This document shows positions 42,356 to 50,810 of a stretch of 64,000 nucleotides of DNA, piece after piece. This DNA is from UBA3103 sp002365855 (GTDB lineage Bacteria > Bacillota > Desulfotomaculia > Desulfotomaculales > Pelotomaculaceae). The position numbers were made by a program, and so were the translations under genes. Positions within the stretch are counted from its first letter, which is position 1. Each line of letters begins with the position of its first letter. A model generated the notes under the pieces. It was not told where the DNA came from. It saw only the letters and a program-made list of their open reading frames with translations, and did no database searches. The stretch is from the NCBI GenBank assembly GCA_030627625.1, contig DAOURR010000004.1, positions 1 to 64,000 on the forward strand, written 5' to 3'.

Positions 42356-44296
42356 TTAGCTGACTAATTCGTCAACCTCCGCAGATGGGAATACCCGTCT
42401 GATAATATCTTCCACAGAGCTAACCGGGATCACCTTGATTCCCTTAATATCCACCGGAATATCTTTTTCGTTTTCCGTCGGGAGCAGCACGGTCTTGATA
42501 CCGGCCTGCCTGGCGCCGTAAATCTTTTCAAATACGCCGCCCACCGCGCGCACCTTGCCCTGTATAGAGATCTCGCCTGTAACGGCAACATCCTGAATAA
42601 TGGGGCGACCCTGGATGGCGCTTAAAATAGCCAGCAGGATGGCTACACCCGCCGACGGTCCGTCGATCCTGCCTCCACCCACCACGTTGACGTGAAGGTC
42701 GTAGTTGGAGAGGTCCTCGCCGGTCAGCTTACGAATTACTGAGGCGGCATTGAACACGGAATCTTTGGCCATGCTTCCTGCGGTGTCATTAAAGCGGATC
42801 GTCCCCTGTCCCTGGTTCCGGGCTGGAAACACGACAGCTTCGATCTCCAAAACCGACCCCAAAAAGCCCTGAACACCCAACCCGAATATTTTTCCTATTT
42901 CTCTCTGGGAGTCGGCCTTCCGGCTCACACACGGGCTGAGCCTGCTGACCAGCGCAACTTCCCTTACGTCTTCGGGCCTGATAACGGGTTGATCTTCATC
43001 TGTCTTGCAGCTGTAACAGGTCATCCCGAAGGCGTCTGCCAGAATATTGATAGCTTTTCGCCCTTCAATGGTATATTCACTGATCAAATCAGGCACAGCC
43101 ACATCCATTTCCACATTCAGCTTGTTGGCCGCCTGCCTTAAAATTTCCCGTATGTCCCTCGGCGTCAGCGGCTCGAAAAAAATCTCGGCACACCGTGACC
43201 TGATCGCGGGGTTGATTTCCTCCGGATCCCTTGTCGTAGCCCCAATCAAAATGAAGTCAGCCGGAGCGCCTTCTTCAAATATCTTCTTGATATACTGGGG
43301 CACATTAGGCTCATGGGGGTCATAATATGATGAATCAAAGAAGACCCTCTTGTCCTCCAGCACCTTGAGCAATTTGCTCTGCAAAACCGTGTCCATTTCA
43401 CCAATCTCGTCAATAAAGAGAACTCCTCCGTGAGCATCTGTAACCAGCCCCAGCTTCGGTTCAGGTATGCCGGTCTCGGCCAGCTCCCTTCTGGCCCCCT
43501 GGTAAATGGGATCGTGCACCGACCCCAAAAGCGGGTTTGTCACTTCCCTCGGATCCCACCTCAGGGTGGCGCCGTTCACCTCCACAAAGGCCGCCTCCTT
43601 GGAAAATGGAGTGCCCCTGGAGCCTTTTGCAGCCTCCAAGGCCAGTCGGGCAGCGGTGGTCTTGCCTACACCAGGCGGTCCGTACAAGATAATGTGCTGC
43701 GGGTAAGGAGATGCCAGCTTGGCCAACAGGGCTTTGACCGCCCGTTCCTGTCCGATAATTTCCTCAAACGTGGACGGGCGCAAAAACTCCATGGCAGAAG
43801 CTGAGAGTTTCTTCAGTTCCATCTTCTCCAGTATGGCAAGCTTTTTCAGGGTCTGGGCATTTTCCGGACCAGTGTTTTCTTTGAGCACCTGCATCTTAAT
43901 TTCTTTGACATATTCCTCATGCCGCTGCTGTAATTTTTCACTGATCTTTTTTTCCAGGTTGTCTTCAACCGTACGGCGTGCTATATTATCCGCTATCTCT
44001 TCTTCGATTTCCTCCAGAATTCCTGGAATTTCTTCCGGGGTAGGCAGGGTTTCATACGTAGGATCCTCGAAAACAAGCTTCTGGAGGGCCAGTACCCTTT
44101 CCTCCAATTTTTCGGACCGCATAAACTGCAGCGCTTCCAGTTTTCCCGCCCGCAACACCAGCTTGTCGGAACCATAGAGGTTCGCCAAAAGCCCATAGAG
44201 CGCGGTAACCTGGCGCATCAGCTGATCATGGCCTTTCGATTTACCGGAGGGATCGTTTCTAGCCACTCCAATAAATTTTTCGAGGAATAACTTCAT
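42356..44296 (-). CDS. lonC: spore-type Lon protease (LonC)
   Basis: A 646-residue Lon-family protease of the kind found in endospore formers. It lacks the classical Lon substrate-binding domain. Instead a helical N-terminus (about 1-160) leads to an AAA+ core with Walker A GPPGVGKTT and Walker B GVLFIDEIG. The C-terminal peptidase has the Ser548-Lys591 dyad in DGPSAGVAI and VFEKIYGA. The ATG follows AGAAAGGAGCTCAAG. It is placed between rplI and dnaB. Confidence 0.92.
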   Translation of the reverse strand: MKLFLEKFIGVARNDPSGKSKGHDQLMRQVTALYGLLANLYGSDKLVLRAGKLEALQFMRSEKLEERVLALQKLVFEDPTYETLPTPEEIPGILEEIEEEIADNIARRTVEDNLEKKISEKLQQRHEEYVKEIKMQVLKENTGPENAQTLKKLAILEKMELKKLSASAMEFLRPSTFEEIIGQERAVKALLAKLASPYPQHIILYGPPGVGKTTAARLALEAAKGSRGTPFSKEAAFVEVNGATLRWDPREVTNPLLGSVHDPIYQGARRELAETGIPEPKLGLVTDAHGGVLFIDEIGEMDTVLQSKLLKVLEDKRVFFDSSYYDPHEPNVPQYIKKIFEEGAPADFILIGATTRDPEEINPAIRSRCAEIFFEPLTPRDIREILRQAANKLNVEMDVAVPDLISEYTIEGRKAINILADAFGMTCYSCKTDEDQPVIRPEDVREVALVSRLSPCVSRKADSQREIGKIFGLGVQGFLGSVLEIEAVVFPARNQGQGTIRFNDTAGSMAKDSVFNAASVIRKLTGEDLSNYDLHVNVVGGGRIDGPSAGVAILLAILSAIQGRPIIQDVAVTGEISIQGKVRAVGGVFEKIYGARQAGIKTVLLPTENEKDIPVDIKGIKVIPVSSVEDIIRRVFPSAEVDELVS

Positions 44297-44344
44297 CTTG
44301 AGCTCCTTTCTAACATGCGCCTTTAGTAAATTGCGCCCGCGTTT

Positions 44345-44791
44345 TTATTCCCCCACCACTTCTACCCTTATTTCCGCCTGGACAGTAGTATGCAGCTTGG
44401 CGGTGATGGAGTAAATCCCGAGCTGTTTAATCGGTTCCTTGACGATCAATTTCTTTTTGTCTAAAGTAATTTTATGCTGTGCTTCCATGGCTTCGGCCAC
44501 ATCCTTGTTGTTTATGGATCCGAAAAGCCTTCCACCTTCGCCGGTTTTTGCTTTTAACTGAACTGTCAGGTTTTCCAGCCGTGCTGCCAGTTCCCTGGCC
44601 ACCTGCTCCAGCTTTTGATCCTTTGAGGCCTGTACCCGCTGGCGCTCGGCCAACTCCTTGATCTTGGCCTCGGAAGCCACGCTTGCCAGGCCGCGCGGAA
44701 TGAGGTAATTTCTAGCGTAACCTTCCGCCACGTTCAGGACATCTCCGCACCTGCCCTGACCTGGTACATCTTTTATCAATATCACCTTCAT
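44345..44791 (-). CDS. rplI: ribosomal protein L9
   Basis: A 148-residue large-subunit protein with the L9 N-terminal signature MKVILIKDVPGQGRCGDVLNVAEGYARNYLIPRGLA (read as VAEGYARNYLIPRG), a long central helix and the C-terminal domain. It binds 23S rRNA near the L1 stalk. AAGGAGGAGTTATT precedes the ATG. Confidence 0.97.
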   Translation of the reverse strand: MKVILIKDVPGQGRCGDVLNVAEGYARNYLIPRGLASVASEAKIKELAERQRVQASKDQKLEQVARELAARLENLTVQLKAKTGEGGRLFGSINNKDVAEAMEAQHKITLDKKKLIVKEPIKQLGIYSITAKLHTTVQAEIRVEVVGE

Positions 44792-44850
44792 AATAACTCC
44801 TCCTTCAAACCTTGCCCCGGCCAGGACCTGTCAGGCCCTCCCGGAAATCA

Positions 44851-45813
44851 CTATTTCAAAACAGGAAGCCGCCTCAAGTTGATCAAGGGATCAAGCACCC
44901 CCAGCAACAGTACGAAGGCAATGCTGAAGGGAAGGTTTAACGCGGCCAGGACTATAAAAATTATTTTTAACGGCAGGGTCAGCTTTATTTTTCGGAAAAA
45001 GAAAACGGTCACGGCAATACCCAAAACCATATAAGCATGGAATAAAACAAACAGGATGTTTTTACCTGCTTTTGCCGCAGCCGCCAGAGCAAAATTATCG
45101 CCCGCCAAAGTCAGCGCCAACCCGGCAATCAATGCCCACACGCTGTACCAGGGGAAGTATATCCCGGTAAAAGCTGGCGCCGGGGGCGCCTGGTAGTTCA
45201 GGCGGCGCAGGATGGATATGGACAGAAAATATGTTATAGCCGCAGCGGCGGCTGATGATACAATGTGCTGTCCCGGTATGAGCATTTCAAAAATATTAAT
45301 TACATTTGCAGTAAAATTTTCCTGCCATTCCGGAGGCATCTCGCTGAATGTGCCTGCGTCCCTGTTGGCCATTATAGCTTGTTCAACTACCTGCCGGCCT
45401 TCCTCCCCAAGCAAAAAGAGGTTTTGGCCGGTCAGAATAAATATAGCCCCAACGGTCAGGAGAGCCAGCGCGGCTGAGCCAAGAAGACCTACCGCCAGGG
45501 TTCTGCCTGATGATACCCGGTTTTTAAAAAGCAGGCCCAACAAAATCCCCAGCAGACCGAAGCGGGCAACTAAAACAAACACATCCGCAGGATTCGGCGC
45601 CAGTGCAAACATAAGCAACCCCGCAGCTGCCAAACCCAGTATACTATAACGGGTATCAAGCCTCAACACTAGAAATATTACCGGTACAGGAAGAAACACC
45701 TCGGCAATAAAATAAAGTGACGGAATGTAAATACCGACCAGGCCTGCAGCGGCCATCAGCGCGGTAAAAAAAGCCCACTCCGCCGGGATTGCGTTTTTCA
45801 AGTTGGCTGTCAA
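44851..45813 (-). CDS. yybS: DUF2232 membrane protein (YybS-like)
   Basis: A 320-residue protein with eight or so membrane helices and no charged catalytic motif; the family DUF2232 is found beside rplI and rpsR in many Firmicutes, as here. It resembles energy-coupling S components in layout. The TTG at 45813 follows AGAGGTG by five bases. It overlaps nothing but lies only four bases from the MazG-like gene. Function unknown. Confidence 0.85.
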   Translation of the reverse strand: MTANLKNAIPAEWAFFTALMAAAGLVGIYIPSLYFIAEVFLPVPVIFLVLRLDTRYSILGLAAAGLLMFALAPNPADVFVLVARFGLLGILLGLLFKNRVSSGRTLAVGLLGSAALALLTVGAIFILTGQNLFLLGEEGRQVVEQAIMANRDAGTFSEMPPEWQENFTANVINIFEMLIPGQHIVSSAAAAAITYFLSISILRRLNYQAPPAPAFTGIYFPWYSVWALIAGLALTLAGDNFALAAAAKAGKNILFVLFHAYMVLGIAVTVFFFRKIKLTLPLKIIFIVLAALNLPFSIAFVLLLGVLDPLINLRRLPVLK

Positions 45814-45817
45814 TCCA

Positions 45818-46138
45818 TCACCTCTTTTTCTCAACCGTGTAGTTCAAAAGGGTTGAAAGATCGCTGTACCACCTTTCGACCTCATGTTCTTCGTCAATGC
45901 CCTGGCGCAGCTTGGCTTCAATTCTTAAATCCAGACGCGAGAAATTAATTCCCAGCCTTCTCCCCAAAACATAGCAGGTTATAATAAGACTGGACAGCGC
46001 ATCAAGAAGGAGGTCTTCACTGCCCCTCAGCATAGCTTTGAACAGCGCGGATACCGACGTGATCAGGTCTGCCTTCAACCACTCAATAACCTTGATATTT
46101 TTAGCGATGCCGCCTTCCTGGTTCCCGGGTATCATCAT
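45818..46138 (-). CDS. MazG-like family protein
   Basis: A 106-residue all-helical protein of the MazG-like group (PF12643 type): VIEWLKADLITSVSALFKAM and the following helix LLLDALSSLIITCYVLGRRLG match the family layout. The acidic EExxD metal site of true MazG pyrophosphatases is not evident, so enzymatic activity is doubtful. The start is ATG after AAAGGGGGAACC. It leads the yybS-rplI-lonC-dnaB run. Confidence 0.75.
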   Translation of the reverse strand: MMIPGNQEGGIAKNIKVIEWLKADLITSVSALFKAMLRGSEDLLLDALSSLIITCYVLGRRLGINFSRLDLRIEAKLRQGIDEEHEVERWYSDLSTLLNYTVEKKR

Positions 46139-46250
46139 GGTTCCCCCTTTACGGTCCCGCCCTAACTATTCTGCGAAACGGGTTTTTTTCCTGCCCCCTT
46201 TGGCCTTTTCCCTATGATTTGTTGCCCGGGCTTAGAAAAACCGCGCCAAC

Positions 46251-46285
46251 AAAAAAAGATGAGGGAATGCCCACATCTTTTTTTT
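46251..46285 (-). terminator. terminator of the rpsF-ssb-rpsR operon
   Basis: A long stem (AAAAAAAGATG with CATCTTTTTTT, closed by GGG CATT CCC) with T runs on both strands. It lies about 45 bases after rpsR. Confidence 0.85.
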
Positions 46286-46327
46286 AATACGCTTATAGAA
46301 GTCGCTGCACTTTAAAAGCTCAGCTCC

Positions 46328-46558
46328 TTATTCTGCGGTGAACGGCAGCAGCGCAATATTACGCGCCCTTTTTACCGCTGTTGTCAACAGGCGCTGGTGC
46401 TTGGCACAGTTTCCTGAAATGCGCCGGGGCAGTATTTTACCCCGCTCGGTGATATATTTTTTTAGGCGAGGCACGTCCTTGTATTCAACGGACTCAGCTT
46501 TATCGACGCAAAAGCTGCAGATCCTCTTCTTGCCCCTTCGCCCACGTTCTCTTTTCAA
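46328..46558 (-). CDS. rpsR: ribosomal protein S18
   Basis: A 76-residue small-subunit protein with the signature KYITERGKILPRRISGNCAKHQR. A Cys pair (CSFC) near the N-terminus matches the zinc-binding form of S18. It pairs with S6 on 16S rRNA. The start is TTG after GGGGGAAGAGACC. It is last in the S6-SSB-S18 operon. Confidence 0.97.
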   Translation of the reverse strand: MKRERGRRGKKRICSFCVDKAESVEYKDVPRLKKYITERGKILPRRISGNCAKHQRLLTTAVKRARNIALLPFTAE

Positions 46559-46648
46559 GGTCTCTTCCCCCTGCCGAAAAAATATTTATAATTTAAACCA
46601 CTAGCAAACAAAATTCTACCGCTTATCAATTACAAATAAACTTGCTCT

Positions 46649-47059
46649 TTAAAACGGTATGTCGTCCTCGTTAAAATTGATCTCGCTGCCGTGTCCCTGG
46701 CCGTCACCGTAACCCGCGCTGCCTGAACCGGACCCGCTCTCCTTGGGACGATCGAGAAAGCGAACATTTTCGGCCACTACCTCTGAGGCCTTCCTGCGAA
46801 TTCCCTGACTGTCGTCATAAGAGCGAATCTGGAGCCTGCCTTCAACCGCCACGAGCCTGCCCTTGCCAAGATGATTGGCGCAAACTTCAGCCTGTTTCTG
46901 CCAGACCACGATGTCAATAAAGTCAGCTTCTTTTTCCCGGTCCTTGATCTGTCGGCGGTCAACAGCCAGGGTAAACTTTGCTACGGCTACTCCGTTCGGG
47001 GTATACCGGAGCTCAATGTCTTTCGTCAGCCGGCCGATCAGAATTACTTTATTGAACAT
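46649..47059 (-). CDS. ssb: single-stranded DNA-binding protein
   Basis: A 136-residue OB-fold protein. It opens FNKVILIGRLTKDIELRYTP and ends with the acidic tip DDIPF that recruits replication and repair proteins. A Gly-rich linker (ESGSGSGSAGYGDG) joins them. The ATG follows AAGAGGCGGTGAAAAT. It is in the usual rpsF-ssb-rpsR order. Confidence 0.97.
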   Translation of the reverse strand: MFNKVILIGRLTKDIELRYTPNGVAVAKFTLAVDRRQIKDREKEADFIDIVVWQKQAEVCANHLGKGRLVAVEGRLQIRSYDDSQGIRRKASEVVAENVRFLDRPKESGSGSGSAGYGDGQGHGSEINFNEDDIPF

Positions 47060-47120
47060 ATTTTCACCGCCTCTTAAATCTTGCTTTGGGTTAACGCGCC
47101 GTTACGGCCCGTCTGGACAA

Positions 47121-47408
47121 CTACTCGTCCTCGCGGATAATGATATGCCGGAGCACTTCGTCTGTAATCTTAAACACTCGGCTGAGCTCTGCGGCCACTT
47201 TTGGTTGAGCTTTGATCTGAAAAATGATGTAAACGCCTTCCCTGAGATCCTTCACCTCATAGGCCAGCCTGCGCTTACCCCATTTGTCTATTTTGATCAT
47301 CTCGCCGCCGTTTTTTTCAACCAGGCCCTTGAACCTTTCAATGACCTCCGTGCTTTTTTCCTCGTCCAGATCCGGACGAAGGACAAAGACTACCTCGTAC
47401 TTGCGCAA
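47121..47408 (-). CDS. rpsF: ribosomal protein S6
   Basis: A 95-residue small-subunit protein with RKYEVVFVLRPDLDEE and WGKRRLAYEVKDLREGVYIIF. The TTG at 47408 follows GGAGGTGAATGG and gives the normal length; reading further upstream would add a 65-residue leader that lacks family support. A hairpin in the leader may bind S6:S18 for feedback control. Confidence 0.96.
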   Translation of the reverse strand: MRKYEVVFVLRPDLDEEKSTEVIERFKGLVEKNGGEMIKIDKWGKRRLAYEVKDLREGVYIIFQIKAQPKVAAELSRVFKITDEVLRHIIIREDE

Positions 47409-47424
47409 ACCATTCACCTCCTCC

Positions 47425-47462
47425 CCCTGGACATAGGCCCTATCTCCATGGATAGAGCAGGG
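47425..47462 (-). promoter_or_regulatory. leader hairpin of rpsF (possible S6:S18 site)
   Basis: Minus-strand CCCTG...CTATC CATGGA GATAG...CAGGG forms two stacked 5-bp helices with an asymmetric internal loop, ending right at the rpsF ribosome site (GGGGGAGGAGGTG). S6:S18-binding leaders are known in front of rpsF in many bacteria. The exact consensus was not checked. Confidence 0.45.
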
Positions 47463-47492
47463 TGGAACGTCAAAATCAAATTTGACTTGTCG

Positions 47493-47521
47493 ATTATAGC
47501 ACAGGGCTTTTAAATTGGCAA
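47493..47521 (-). promoter_or_regulatory. promoter of the rpsF operon
   Basis: Minus-strand TTGCCA (47516-47521) and TATAAT (47493-47498) at 17-base spacing. Confidence 0.8.
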
Positions 47522-47625
47522 GGAAGATAGAAAAAGGAAGGCAAAAAAATAACCTCGTGATCATGTTAATAATAGAGCGCCTTTCGCGACAAAATACTAA
47601 CAAACGAAGAACGGAGGTGCTTTTA

Positions 47626-47952
47626 TTGAGTTCGATTAAACCCTATACTTACTCACATTCCATTCAGGGTGCGCAGGTAAAACCCCTGACGGAAGATGGT
47701 AAACAAGTGAGCATTCTTTATAATGGTCCCCTGACCCGGTCAAACGCGGGGCAGATTTTCCTGCACTGCGGGTTTGGGGATAAAAACAGCTGGACAGAAA
47801 TTATAGACCACCCGATGGAACAGGTTAACAGCGGCTGGGAAAAAACAATCCGCGTAGAAAAGGGCAAGCATCTGAACTTTTTTTTTAATGATGGTTGGGA
47901 CAACTGGGATAACAATAATGGGACCAACTGGGCCTACCGCATATCCGGTTAA
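47626..47952 (+). CDS. isolated starch-binding module (CBM25/26-like)
   Basis: A 108-residue protein that is little more than one carbohydrate-binding module: VSILYNGPLTRSNAGQIFLHCGFGD, a Trp (GWEKTIRVEKG), and the C-terminal DGWDNWDNNNGTNWAYRI (read in parts: FFNDGWDNWDNNNGTNW). This pattern matches CBM25/53-type starch-binding domains of amylases, but no catalytic domain or signal peptide is attached. The start TTG follows GGAGGTGC. It is divergent from rpsF. It may bind intracellular glycogen or starch-like polymer. Confidence 0.8.
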   Translation: MSSIKPYTYSHSIQGAQVKPLTEDGKQVSILYNGPLTRSNAGQIFLHCGFGDKNSWTEIIDHPMEQVNSGWEKTIRVEKGKHLNFFFNDGWDNWDNNNGTNWAYRISG

Positions 47953-47963
47953 AACCAAAAAAT

Positions 47964-48110
47964 TTAACAGGATTTACAAGATTAGAAAGATTTACAGGAT
48001 TAAAATAATATGGGATTTATGATATTACATCGGAGAATACAAATAAAAATACTGTATTAGTATTTATAAATTCTGTTAATCATGTAATAATCCTGTAAAT
48101 CCTGTAAATT
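47964..48110. repeat. palindromic repeat cluster built on ATTTACAGGATT
   Basis: TTTAACAGGATTTAC and GATTTACAGGATTA at 47964-48001 face the mirror AATCCTGTAAATCCTGTAAAT at 48089-48109, giving a 147-base imperfect palindrome that ends exactly at the DUF951 stop codon. On the minus strand it ends in AAATTTTTTGG, so it could double as a terminator for two converging genes. Confidence 0.65.
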
Positions 48111-48303
48111 ATTCTCTACCGGCTTGTTGAACCACCGCCTTAACAGACTTATCGAACTTGGGACGGGGCACCAGCAGCACCCTGCCGCATTTCAAGCACT
48201 TAATTCTGAAATCAATGCCGGTGCGAATAACTTCCCATTGATCACCGCCGCAGGGGTGGGTTTTTCTCATCCTTACAACATCACCGACTGAATATTTCTG
48301 CAA
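48109..48303 (-). CDS. DUF951 protein (YyzM-like)
   Basis: A 64-residue zinc-ribbon-like protein: SVGDVVRMRKTHPCGGDQWE and GIDFRIKCLKCGRVLLVPR hold the conserved Cys (one HPCGG and a CLKC pair). DUF951 genes lie near rpsF/ssb in many Firmicutes. The start is TTG after GAAGGAGAGGAC. Function unknown. Confidence 0.9.
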   Translation of the reverse strand: MQKYSVGDVVRMRKTHPCGGDQWEVIRTGIDFRIKCLKCGRVLLVPRPKFDKSVKAVVQQAGRE

Positions 48304-48346
48304 AACATGTCCTCTCCTTCAATTCTGCCACGCAGAGCGGATTTCC

Positions 48347-48381
48347 ACCAGCCTTATTTTTATTTTAAGGCTGGTTTTTAT
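48347..48381 (+). terminator. hairpin with T tail (plus strand)
   Basis: ACCAGCCTT (48347-48355) and AAGGCTGGT (48367-48375) pair around an AT-rich loop, followed by TTTTATT on the plus strand. No plus-strand gene ends here, so its owner is unclear. Confidence 0.5.
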
Positions 48382-48420
48382 TGCAGAATTAAACGGTATT
48401 AAATATTTTTAAAATATTTT

Positions 48421-49830
48421 TTAGCTTTCCAGGAATGCTTTATATCCTTTATAGGCCATGTAAATGTCCGCCTTGCTGGCAACCTCAAACGGTGAGTGCA
48501 TTCCCAGCAGGGCTACGCCGCAGTCAAGCACATCCATACCATGCGCGGCTATGAGGTGGGCGATTGTGCCCCCGCCCCCCTGGTCAACTTTACCCAGTTC
48601 ACCGGTCTGCCAGACGACTCCTGCGCTGTTGAATATTCGCCTTGTTTCAGCCATCATTTCAGCGTGCGCCTCACTGGCAGAATACTTGCCCCTGCTGCCG
48701 GTGTACTTGGTAAGCACCACTCCGCAGCCTGCGCGGGCAGCATTCATCTTTTCAATAACGTCACCGTAATTCGGATCAAGCGCTACATTCACATCTGCGG
48801 AAAGAGCGCGTGAGGCTGCCAGAACTCGCCTTAAAACCAGCTCATTATATCCGGGAACACACCGGATAAAAATTTCCGCGAGGATATTGGTAAAAAAAGC
48901 CGATTCCATCCCCGTGTTTCCCGCACTGCCTATTTCCTCCTTATCAGCGAGTACCAGCAGGGAGGTCCGCTCCGGTCCGGTTACCCCGGCAACTGCCCTG
49001 AGTGAGGCGTAGGCGCAAACCCGGTCGTCCTGGCCGTAGCCGCCAATAAAACTGCGGTCAAAACCGACATCCCTGGCAGTCCAGGCCGGAACCAGCTCAA
49101 TTTCCGCGCTGACAAAATCTTCCTCCGCAATACCATACCACCTATTAAGAAGCTCCAGCACGGCCAGTTTGAAGCGGTCTTTAAGCTCTTCACCGGGCAG
49201 TGGAATACCTCCCACCAGTATGTTCAAGCTTTCACCGGGAACGGCGTCAGTCATTTTTTTGTCCATCTGGTCCTTGGCCAGGTGGGGCAGCAGGTCGGAT
49301 ACCGTGAAAACCGGCTCGCCTGGTCTTTCTCCAATGGTAACAGGAATAACAGAACCGGTTTCTTTTACAAACACTCCATGCAGTGAAAGCGGCACAGAAA
49401 GCCATTGATATTTTTTAATGCCCCCGTAATAGTGAGTCTTAAGGAGGGCAAGGTTTTCATCTTCATAAAGAGGGTGCGGCTTTAAATCCAGACGGGGGCT
49501 GTCCACATGTGCGCCAAGCATGTTTAGTCCACCTGCCGGGGTTTTTCCAATAACTGCTGCTACGAGCGCCTTCCGGCGGTTTATAGTGTAAACCCTGCTT
49601 CCCGGCGCCAAACGCGCCATGCTTTCCAGAGGTTGAAAACCAGCCTTTTCCAGGAAGCTTGCAGCCTCTGTAATGGCCTCCCTTTCCGTCTTGGCTGAGT
49701 CCAAAAAGGTTTTATACTCCTCACAAAAAGCCAAAGACTTGTCCCGTTCATTTATATCCATGCAGTCCCACGCGTTTTTTCTGCGATAGGCCAGCAGCGC
49801 TGCAGGGTGCTGCTCATCGATACTGTTCAA
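48421..49830 (-). CDS. M18-family aminopeptidase
   Basis: A 469-residue dizinc aminopeptidase acting on N-terminal residues of peptides in the cytoplasm. Metal ligands lie in NMLGAHVDSPRLDLK, GGYGQDDRVCAYASLRA, ADKEEIGSAGNTGM and GTIAHLIAAHGMDVLDCGVALLGMHSP (read in parts). It is the bacterial M18 form usual in Clostridia. The TTG start follows GGGAGGGTTAATAA. It appears to be a single-gene unit. Confidence 0.93.
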   Translation of the reverse strand: MNSIDEQHPAALLAYRRKNAWDCMDINERDKSLAFCEEYKTFLDSAKTEREAITEAASFLEKAGFQPLESMARLAPGSRVYTINRRKALVAAVIGKTPAGGLNMLGAHVDSPRLDLKPHPLYEDENLALLKTHYYGGIKKYQWLSVPLSLHGVFVKETGSVIPVTIGERPGEPVFTVSDLLPHLAKDQMDKKMTDAVPGESLNILVGGIPLPGEELKDRFKLAVLELLNRWYGIAEEDFVSAEIELVPAWTARDVGFDRSFIGGYGQDDRVCAYASLRAVAGVTGPERTSLLVLADKEEIGSAGNTGMESAFFTNILAEIFIRCVPGYNELVLRRVLAASRALSADVNVALDPNYGDVIEKMNAARAGCGVVLTKYTGSRGKYSASEAHAEMMAETRRIFNSAGVVWQTGELGKVDQGGGGTIAHLIAAHGMDVLDCGVALLGMHSPFEVASKADIYMAYKGYKAFLES

Positions 49831-49970
49831 TTATTAACCCTCCCTTTTTTTGTTTATATGATCTGGTCATATGCGATAGTTTTTGGTTATTTACAGAAGG
49901 GTATTCTCAATAGAATCAAAAAATTTAGCTTACTACATATGATCAATTACCGTTCAGTACGGCCCGCCGT

Positions 49971-50690
49971 CTAAGCCATCTTCGCCGGTCCTTCGCGTTC
50001 TTGATTATCCGGAAGCGAACCGGGCAGAGGCCGGTTGATGGAGTTAAATAAAGGCTCAAAATAAGGCAGCAGTTTTGAATCATAGAAAGAGCCTTTCTGG
50101 CGGGAAGTAATACCGGGAATATCTGAAGAGCTTTCCGGCGTTTGTTTCAAGGACCCCTGGAAGGGGGCCATTATTGTCAGAACGATCATTGCCACGACCA
50201 AGCCCTTGGCCGCGCCGAAAACAAGGCCGCCCAACCGGTTCAGGGGACCCATCAAGCAGATGTCAGCAACTTTTGTCAGGATGCCCCCGGCCAAACTCAC
50301 AGCCCAGACAGTTGCGGCAAGAAGCGTTAAAAAGCATAAGGCGTCAAGTACTCCGGCGGCAACCACACCGGCAAGGTAGTCCACATAGGAAGTCGCCTGA
50401 TTAACTGCTAAGTTTGAGGCCGTCACCTCACCGGGCGAAAAAACCGTGGGCATGTCACTGCTTGATGGCGTCCAGACCTTTAAGACCCCCTTGACCAGCG
50501 GGAATATTTTTTCCTCCAGGTCCCACTGAACGGTTACATACTCATAAAGGGTGCGGTGATAAGTAAAAGCCACTCCAAGGCCGGCCAGAATCCCGGCAAG
50601 CCGGGCAATGCTGGCCAGCAGGCCATAGCGCAGTCCCTGGAAGGCCGAAAGGACGACTATCAATATGATTAACCAGTCAAGCCAGTTCAT
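49971..50690 (-). CDS. CvpA-family membrane protein
   Basis: A 239-residue protein with four hydrophobic helices (NWLDWLIILIVVLSAFQGLR; then about 20-45, 115-140, 155-180) typical of CvpA. The family was named from colicin V production but its general role is unclear. The hydrophilic C-terminus (about 190-239) is Pro/Ser-rich. The ATG after TTGGGAGGGGCGAAA is chosen over an upstream TTG. Confidence 0.85.
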   Translation of the reverse strand: MNWLDWLIILIVVLSAFQGLRYGLLASIARLAGILAGLGVAFTYHRTLYEYVTVQWDLEEKIFPLVKGVLKVWTPSSSDMPTVFSPGEVTASNLAVNQATSYVDYLAGVVAAGVLDALCFLTLLAATVWAVSLAGGILTKVADICLMGPLNRLGGLVFGAAKGLVVAMIVLTIMAPFQGSLKQTPESSSDIPGITSRQKGSFYDSKLLPYFEPLFNSINRPLPGSLPDNQEREGPAKMA

Positions 50691-50810
50691 TTTCGCCCCT
50701 CCCAACAAATACGATTTATTAATACTTTTCGGATATTATTAAGATTACGAAGGATCATGTTTCTACCCAGATATATTATATTATATGGAATCCCTGTCCA
50801 ATGTGAAGTA

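Noticed and set aside
44851..45813. yybS product as an S component of an ECF transporter
   Set aside because: The helix layout is similar but no EcfA/EcfT genes or substrate riboswitch are near, so only the DUF2232 label is kept.
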